DNA from: a bacterium
Lineage (GTDB): Bacteria; Patescibacteriota; Minisyncoccia; Minisyncoccales; MHMH01
NCBI GenBank assembly: GCA_030648815.1
Contig: JAUSHA010000006.1
Location: 1 to 10,257 of the forward strand
Direction: 5' to 3'
DNA length: 10,257 nucleotides
Shown: in pieces, positions 6,233 through 10,257 of the stretch
Numbering within the stretch: the first letter of the stretch is position 1
How the letters are laid out: each line of letters starts with the position of its first letter
Notes under the pieces: model-generated
What the model saw: the letters and a program-made list of their open reading frames with translations, nothing else
Database searches by the model: none
Told to the model about the DNA's origin: nothing
Translations under genes and position numbers: made by a program

Positions 6233-6264
6233 GAAAAAGAGACCGAACATTGTCGATCTCTTTT
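6231..6264 (-). terminator. Intrinsic terminator of the small membrane-protein pair
   Basis: On the minus strand AAAAGAGATCGA (6264-6253) pairs with the complement of 6246-6235, 12 pairs with one G-U wobble, a six-base loop, then TTTTTCTT. The wobble pairs only in minus-strand RNA. It begins eight bases past the stop codon of the 111-residue gene. Confidence 0.85.
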
Positions 6265-6271
6265 ATTATTT

Positions 6272-6607
6272 TTATTGCGCTGCTTTTGCTGAAGCGATAA
6301 ACGGATAGATATTAAGGGGATTAAACCTTACCCCGAAATAGGCTATCTCGTATTTTTTCCCGGGTTCCATCGTTTTAAAAATATGTCTGATGCCGTCGGT
6401 ATCAAATTCTCCTCTGATATAGAAATATTCTTTGTCAGTATCAACTACTAACGTCAGATTGTCTTCCGCAATAACCGGAATAAACCACGATCTTTTCTGA
6501 ATCTTATCTATTACGGTAACTTCATCACTTTTCGGAAAAAAGAAGAGTCCGAAAAGAATAAGAATTATTGGCAATGCTATCAGAAAAAATTTAAGCTTGA
6601 ACTTCAT
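6272..6607 (-). CDS. Small membrane-anchored protein, possible DUF1523-like paralogue 2
   Basis: A 111-residue protein with a basic N-terminus (MKFKLK), one hydrophobic helix at residues 7-25 and a soluble remainder, probably outside the membrane as a signal anchor. The soluble part follows the same pattern as the 120-residue protein upstream: VIDKIQK, then DKEYFYIRGEFDTDG, then GKKYEIAYFGVRFNPLNIYPF. The closing YFGVR...L.IYPF pattern recalls DUF1523 (YYGWRI...LSMFP) from memory of that family; this is tentative. Its start codon is five bases after an AGGGGG run that overlaps the TAG stop of the upstream gene, which points to translational coupling. A terminator follows directly. The function is unknown. 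Confidence 0.7.
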   Translation of the reverse strand: MKFKLKFFLIALPIILILFGLFFFPKSDEVTVIDKIQKRSWFIPVIAEDNLTLVVDTDKEYFYIRGEFDTDGIRHIFKTMEPGKKYEIAYFGVRFNPLNIYPFIASAKAAQ

Positions 6608-6616
6608 GCTGTCCCC

Positions 6617-6979
6617 CTATTGTTTTAATTCGTGCATTTCGTAGACAGTAGGATACCACATCCAGGCGTCGATCCAGTACCAACCGGCGGCGTAATACTT
6701 AACAGTAACCTTTTTACCCTTGAAATTATCGGCTATCTTCCAGACATACGGAGTACCATCAGCATCAACTGGCCCGCCGATCCAAAAATATCCCTTATCG
6801 GTATAAATATAGTACGATACCAGCCGTGTTTCCCCTCCTGACGTTTTCTTCACGGCGTCGAGAATAAGTACCTGATCTTCGTGGACGGCGGTCCAATTTC
6901 TATTACAGGTTACTATGGTGCTAGCCAACACCACAACTATTAAAAGTATTATGACTATTGGATTTCCAAAGAACCTCAT
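6617..6979 (-). CDS. Small membrane-anchored protein, possible DUF1523-like paralogue 1
   Basis: A 120-residue protein with a single hydrophobic helix at residues 7-25. The cysteine in TIVTC does not fit a lipoprotein box well, so a signal anchor is more likely. The soluble domain has VLILDAVKK, YIYTDKGYFWIGGPVDADG, GKKVTVKYYAAGWYWIDAWMWYP. The order and spacing match the next gene: hydrophobic-D-x-V/I-x-K, DKxYFxIxGxxDxDG, GKKxxxxYxxxG, then YP near the end. I infer a tandem duplication. Translation starts at ATG 6979, five bases after AGGAGG (6990-6985). A consensus promoter lies at 7041-7013, and nine bases separate this gene from the next. It could form a membrane complex with its paralogue. 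I do not recognise a specific function. Confidence 0.7.
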   Translation of the reverse strand: MRFFGNPIVIILLIVVVLASTIVTCNRNWTAVHEDQVLILDAVKKTSGGETRLVSYYIYTDKGYFWIGGPVDADGTPYVWKIADNFKGKKVTVKYYAAGWYWIDAWMWYPTVYEMHELKQ

Positions 6980-7002
6980 TCTTGCCTCCTTCTTTTATTT
7001 TT
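6977..7002 (-). promoter_or_regulatory. Strong ribosome-binding site of the 120-residue protein
   Basis: AGGAGG (6990-6985) is five bases before the ATG (6979-6977). The preceding A-rich stretch and GAAGGAGGC repeat the sequence in front of the VWA gene at 6135-6116 with one base missing. The genes of the mur operon downstream of murD do not have sites of this strength. Confidence 0.75.
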
Positions 7003-7012
7003 GGTCTAGTAG

Positions 7013-7041
7013 ATGATAACAAATCAAATCAAAACTGTCAA
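7013..7041 (-). promoter_or_regulatory. Promoter of the small membrane-protein pair
   Basis: On the minus strand TTGACA (7041-7036), a 17-base spacer and TATCAT (7018-7013). The -35 box is 15 bases beyond the murG stop codon. I see no terminator between murG and this promoter, so read-through from the mur operon may add to expression. Confidence 0.75.
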
Positions 7042-7056
7042 GAGCTGATGATTTCT

Positions 7057-8187
7057 TTATTTCTTGTAATAGTTCATCATGTATTCGGCGATGAGACGGC
7101 CGGAGTCGGGTTTAGCGAACAGTTTGGCGGCTTTAGACATCTTTGCCAATTCGCCGGGAACCGCAAAAATATATTTTATTTTTTCCAGTAAAAAACGCGG
7201 CGTCAGATTAGACTCCTCAATCACTAAAGTTGCTCCTCTGGAACCGTCGGCGTAAGCGTAAGCGTTTTTTGCCTGATGGTCTTGAGCCGCTAAAGCCAAG
7301 GGAACTAAAACGCTCGGCTTGCCCAAAGCCGCGATCTCAAAAATACTACCCGATCCCGCCCGGCTTAAAATAAGGCCGGAAGCGGCGTAGGCTTCCCGCA
7401 GTTCTATTTCTTTGAGAAATCCTATCGGATGATAAAACCTTTCCAGTTCCGGGGTGATCACCACCTTGGATTCATTTCTCACTTCTTCAAAATTTTTCTC
7501 GCCAGTTTGATGAATCAGTTCAAACTCGGACAAAATTTGCGGAAGAATTTCCAAAATAGTGTCATTTATTTTTTGAGCTCCTTGAGAACCGCCCATGATC
7601 AAGATCACCGGTTTTTCACCCGTAAGTTTAAAAAACTCTTTGGCCCTTTCTCGGGAGCCGTTCAGCAGTTCTACTCTGATGGGGTTGCCCAATGACACCA
7701 TTTTCTTTTCCGAAAAATACTCCGTTTGGGCTATAGGAAAAGAAACTAAAATTTTTGAAACTAGCCTGCTTAAAACTTGGTTGGCTAAACCCGGCGCCAC
7801 ATCCGACTCGTGAAGCAGTATCGTAACCTGCATAAACCAGCCGCAAAATGCCGGAGCCAAAGACCCGTATCCCCCCTTGCTGAAGATAAGGTCGGGAGCA
7901 AGAAAAAAAATATGGAAAAAAGACTGCAAAAATCCTGCGGGAATTTTGAACAAAATATCAAAAATATTTTCAAGAATCGCCATCCAGCCAAGATATCTTC
8001 TTATCTTTCCGGCCAGAATAATTTTTACTTTAATGCCTTCCTGGGAAAGCAAAATTGAACCGAATTCGTCCTTTGGCCCCAGATAATAAAATTCCCATTC
8101 CAGCCCAAGCCGCCTTAACTCTCTGGCTACGGCGATTATGGGAAATATGTGGCCGGCGGTGCCCCCTCCGGTAAATAAAATTTTCAT
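7057..8187 (-). CDS. murG: UDP-GlcNAc:lipid I N-acetylglucosaminyltransferase MurG
   Basis: A 376-residue GT-B glycosyltransferase that adds GlcNAc to lipid I to give lipid II on the inner face of the membrane. The N-terminal domain starts with the loop FTGGGTAGHIFP (residues 5-16), where most MurG proteins have GGTGGH. SKGGYGS (103-109) and HESDVAPGLAN (126-136) follow; the family consensus for the latter is HEQN, so the asparagine is an aspartate here. The C-terminal UDP-GlcNAc domain has MGGSQGAQKIN (198-208), SRAGSGSIFEIAALGKP (275-291, with the conserved glutamate) and LALAAQDHQAKNA (298-309). A hydrophobic patch near residues 67-97 fits membrane association. It starts three bases after the ftsW stop codon, without a strong Shine-Dalgarno sequence. 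murC or ddl, common neighbours, do not follow; the small-membrane-protein/VWA module does. Confidence 0.96.
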   Translation of the reverse strand: MKILFTGGGTAGHIFPIIAVARELRRLGLEWEFYYLGPKDEFGSILLSQEGIKVKIILAGKIRRYLGWMAILENIFDILFKIPAGFLQSFFHIFFLAPDLIFSKGGYGSLAPAFCGWFMQVTILLHESDVAPGLANQVLSRLVSKILVSFPIAQTEYFSEKKMVSLGNPIRVELLNGSRERAKEFFKLTGEKPVILIMGGSQGAQKINDTILEILPQILSEFELIHQTGEKNFEEVRNESKVVITPELERFYHPIGFLKEIELREAYAASGLILSRAGSGSIFEIAALGKPSVLVPLALAAQDHQAKNAYAYADGSRGATLVIEESNLTPRFLLEKIKYIFAVPGELAKMSKAAKLFAKPDSGRLIAEYMMNYYKK

Positions 8188-8190
8188 AAA

Positions 8191-9294
8191 TTATGCGTGC
8201 CTTGAAATATTTAACAATAATCCGACCCCGATCAATTCGGCTGTAATCGCCGAGCCTCCGTAACTGATAAATGGCAGAGGAATCCCGGCAAGCGGCAGAA
8301 TGCCGATTGTTGCTCCGATGTTCACAAAGGCCTGCAAAGTTATCCAGGAAATGATCCCCATGCAGGCAAGCTGGCAAAAACCGTCGGTTGTTTTCTTAAA
8401 AATTTTCAGCCCTCTCCAGGCAAAAATTAAGAATAACAGAATAAGAACCGATGCTCCGAAAAAACCGGCCTCTTCGGTGAAAACAGCAAAAATGGAATCC
8501 GACATGGGCTCGGGCAAAAAACCGAGTTTTTGAAGGCTCATACCGATCCCCTTGCCGAAAAGACCGCCCGAGCCTACGGCGATCAACGCTTGTTTTATTT
8601 GGTAGCCAATGCCCATCGGTTCAAGATAGGGATCAAAAAAGACTCTGATTCTGTCCAATCTATATGGTTCAAATTTTATAAACAAGGCAAGGGCGGCTAA
8701 TCCTCCGAGAATTATTCCCAAGGTATGCTTTATCGGAGTGCCGGATATGAAATAAATTAAAATTCCGCAAGCTATAATAATTACTAAAGTGCTAATATCT
8801 TTTTGCAAATACAAAAAGAGGCTTATTAAACCGACAATTATTAAAAATCCCATCAGGGTTTCATGTATTTTCTTTCTCCCTCTCTCTCTTAAAGACGACA
8901 GCCAGTTGGCTAAATAAATAATGAATGAAAATTTCAAAAATTCCGATGGTTGCAGCGAAGTAAGCCCCAGATTCATCCATCGGGTCGCTCCCTTAAGCGT
9001 TATGCCAAGGCCGGGAATAAAAACTGCGGCCATTAAAACCAAGTTCGCCAGCAAAAAAAACGCCGACCATTTTTTCCAGCGAGTCAAAGAAATCTTATAA
9101 GCCGCTAATCCCAATAAAATCCCGGGTAATATGCCGAACAAGAGATGGCGGAACAAATAAAAAGTGGGGTAACCGAATTTTTCTTGAGAAATAGACGCCG
9201 ATACGCTGGCTAAAATAACAATGCCCAACAAAATTAAAATTACTATCGTTGAAAGTAAAATATAATCGGGGTGGCCTTTCTTTGCTTGGGTCAT
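8191..9294 (-). CDS. ftsW: SEDS peptidoglycan glycosyltransferase FtsW
   Basis: A 367-residue polytopic membrane protein with about ten hydrophobic segments, the usual SEDS architecture. SEDS proteins polymerise glycan strands from lipid II with a partner class B PBP. Visible signatures are TRWMNLGLTSLQPSEFLKF after the third or fourth helix, GYQIKQALIAVGSGGLFGKG, LGFLPEPMSDSIFAVFTEEAGFFGA (the acidic catalytic loop), and the C-terminal PLPFISYGGSAITAELIGVGLLLNI. The position between murD and murG favours FtsW over RodA. It starts nine bases after the murD stop codon. The ATG at 9294 is the natural start before the first helix; only a distant AAGG lies upstream. Confidence 0.95.
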   Translation of the reverse strand: MTQAKKGHPDYILLSTIVILILLGIVILASVSASISQEKFGYPTFYLFRHLLFGILPGILLGLAAYKISLTRWKKWSAFFLLANLVLMAAVFIPGLGITLKGATRWMNLGLTSLQPSEFLKFSFIIYLANWLSSLRERGRKKIHETLMGFLIIVGLISLFLYLQKDISTLVIIIACGILIYFISGTPIKHTLGIILGGLAALALFIKFEPYRLDRIRVFFDPYLEPMGIGYQIKQALIAVGSGGLFGKGIGMSLQKLGFLPEPMSDSIFAVFTEEAGFFGASVLILLFLIFAWRGLKIFKKTTDGFCQLACMGIISWITLQAFVNIGATIGILPLAGIPLPFISYGGSAITAELIGVGLLLNISRHA

Positions 9295-9303
9295 AGTTAT
9301 ATT

Positions 9304-10257
9304 TTACCTTGTGCCGTATTTTTTAACAAATTTTTTAAAGGTATCTCCCCTCTCGGCGTAATCTTTAAAGATTCCAAAGCTCGGCGAAGCCGGCGACATT
9401 AAGCATATTCTCCCTTTATCGGTATGCTTATAGGCCAATTTTATCGCCTTCTCCATGCTATCGACAAAATGATAATTGAGGGATTTACGAAATCCCTCAC
9501 TCGTTGAGGGATTTCGTAAATCCCTCAATTCCGTTAGCTCCTTAAGCTCTTGCCAGATGCGCTTGCCGGTGGTGGGAAATAGAATAAGGGTTTTTACTTG
9601 GCTTTTAGATAATCTTTGAGCTAATTTTTTAAAATCTAATCCCCTGTCATAGCCACCCAAGATCATGGTCTGTACATTTTCTCCCAGAAAATCCAACGCC
9701 TCAATGGCTGTTTCCGGCACGGTTGATAAGGAATCATTGTAAAACTTAATCCCCTTAAATTTACCGACGCATTCCAATCTGTGTGGCAGAAACTTTAACT
9801 TTTCAGGCATGGGTAGTTTAAAAAGTTTAGCTACGGCTTCTGCCGCCGCCCGATTCAATTCATAATACTTTCCTTGTATCGGGATTTTTTTAGGTTCCTG
9901 CCCTGAGCCATGTCGAAGGGTTGAGCTTTGAGCAATTTTTGCAACCAGCGAATCTTCGGAATTATAAATCAGATAGTCATTTTTAGTCTGATATTTGGTA
10001 ATATTGGCTTTAGCTGAAGCGTATTCTTTAAAACTTTTATAATAATCCAGATGTTCCGGATAAATATTCAAAAGCACGGCGATATGCGGAGATTTCTTGA
10101 GATTGTAAAGCTGGTGCGCCGATAATTCGTAAACAAAAATATCGTCTTTTTTTGCTTTTAATAAAGAGGTTAAGACCGGCTTTCCGATATTCCCTACCAA
10201 ATTTACCCTGTTAAATATTTGCGAAGCAAATTTAACAGGGTGAACTTTTATCTCATT
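9304..10257 (-). CDS. murD: UDP-N-acetylmuramoylalanine--D-glutamate ligase MurD (5' end outside window)
   Basis: This ATP-dependent cytoplasmic ligase adds D-Glu to UDP-MurNAc-L-Ala. The frame is open to the window edge; 317 codons are visible, and the N-terminal domain and the ATP P-loop lie outside. A TTG at 10200 is internal and not the start. Central-domain motifs are LVGNIGKP, VYELSAHQLYNL and LNIYPEHLDYYKSFKEYASAKANI (the H-x-D substrate and metal region). C-terminal-domain motifs are RLECVGKFKGIKFYNDSLST, GGYDRGLDF and CLMSPASPSFGIFKDYAERGDTFKKFV. Three stretches do not fit MurD and look like inserted repeats that keep the frame: one before LVGNIGKP (10205-10241), one encoding STLRHGSGQ (about 9897-9925) and one encoding RNPSTSEGFRKSL (9474-9530). 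Because the frame stays open and the motifs are intact, I infer a working enzyme. Confidence 0.93.
   Translation of the reverse strand, partial: NEIKVHPVKFASQIFNRVNLVGNIGKPVLTSLLKAKKDDIFVYELSAHQLYNLKKSPHIAVLLNIYPEHLDYYKSFKEYASAKANITKYQTKNDYLIYNSEDSLVAKIAQSSTLRHGSGQEPKKIPIQGKYYELNRAAAEAVAKLFKLPMPEKLKFLPHRLECVGKFKGIKFYNDSLSTVPETAIEALDFLGENVQTMILGGYDRGLDFKKLAQRLSKSQVKTLILFPTTGKRIWQELKELTELRDLRNPSTSEGFRKSLNYHFVDSMEKAIKLAYKHTDKGRICLMSPASPSFGIFKDYAERGDTFKKFVKKYGTR
9474..9530. repeat. Perfect 26 bp inverted repeat inside murD
   Basis: Bases 9474-9499 are the exact reverse complement of 9505-9530, with a five-base centre. Each arm is itself nearly palindromic (GAGGGATTT, three bases, AAATCCCTC), so the unit appears four times in alternating orientation. 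The whole is 57 bases, or 19 codons, and stays in frame in murD. It encodes a stretch including RNPSTSEGFRKSL between the expected TEL and NYHFVDS of the C-terminal domain. Confidence 0.95.
9897..9925. repeat. Dispersed-repeat-like insert in murD (CCCTTCGAC type)
   Basis: On the minus strand the segment contains CCCTTCGACATGGCTCAGGG and encodes STLRHGSGQ between AKIAQ and KKIPIQGKYY of MurD. From memory it resembles a dispersed short repeat of the form CCTTCGACAAGCTCAGG found in many bacterial genomes. Only one copy is seen in this window, so the call rests on recognition and on the poor fit to MurD. Confidence 0.5.
10205..10241. repeat. Palindromic element inside murD, 16 bp stem
   Basis: ACCCTGTTAAA (10205-10215) pairs with 10231-10241, and TTTGC (10218-10222) with 10226-10230, with a two-base bulge and a three-base loop. 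In the murD frame it encodes HPVKFASQIFNRV just before the conserved LVGNIGKP loop. It has no counterpart in MurD as I know the family. Confidence 0.85.

Noticed and set aside
7810..8086. Overlapping open frames of 70-80 codons on both strands within murG, ftsW and other genes.
   Set aside because: They lie inside strongly supported genes, have no own ribosome-binding sites, and their products show no recognisable motifs.

Overview
The window looks like chromosomal DNA from a small, AT-leaning bacterial genome, most plausibly a member of the Candidate Phyla Radiation (Patescibacteria, Parcubacteria-like). This is inferred from compact core genes, several start codons without a Shine-Dalgarno sequence, and short palindromic elements placed in frame inside a core gene. 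No rRNA or other marker settles the taxonomy. Apart from one 24-codon gene, every gene reads on the minus strand, so transcription runs from high to low coordinates.

Region A (10257 to 7057) is a peptidoglycan and division operon: murD (5' part outside the window), ftsW and murG, with gaps of 9 and 3 bases. MurD adds D-Glu to UDP-MurNAc-L-Ala, MurG makes lipid II from lipid I, and FtsW is the SEDS polymerase that uses lipid II at the septum. The visible murD carries three in-frame repeat-like insertions, including a perfect 26-bp inverted repeat.

Region B (7056 to 4014) looks like an inserted expression module. It holds two adjacent small membrane-anchored proteins that appear to be paralogues (DUF1523-like, tentative) and a 682-residue cytoplasmic von Willebrand factor A (VWA) protein with an intact metal site. 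There are two near-consensus promoters, one before the small pair and one before the VWA gene. Two intrinsic terminators of nearly the same design follow the pair and the VWA gene. The VWA gene and the first small gene share an almost identical ribosome-binding leader. Its function is not known to me.

Region C (3977 to 2562) is gltX, glutamyl-tRNA synthetase.

Region D (2561 to 2165) has no long gene but is dense in signals. It holds a plus-strand transcription unit (TTGACT-N17-TATAAT promoter, AGGAGG, TTG start, 24-codon transmembrane peptide, terminator inside the 3' end of gltX). It also holds a divergent minus-strand promoter for the recombinase gene, a long palindrome between the two promoters, and two strong adjacent hairpins in the recombinase leader.

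Region E (2164 to 1) holds a Xer-type tyrosine recombinase and a GNAT-fold acyltransferase of the FemAB/BioF2-like kind, the latter with its own consensus promoter almost touching the start codon. Bases 1-46 and 1094-1210 are short spacers.
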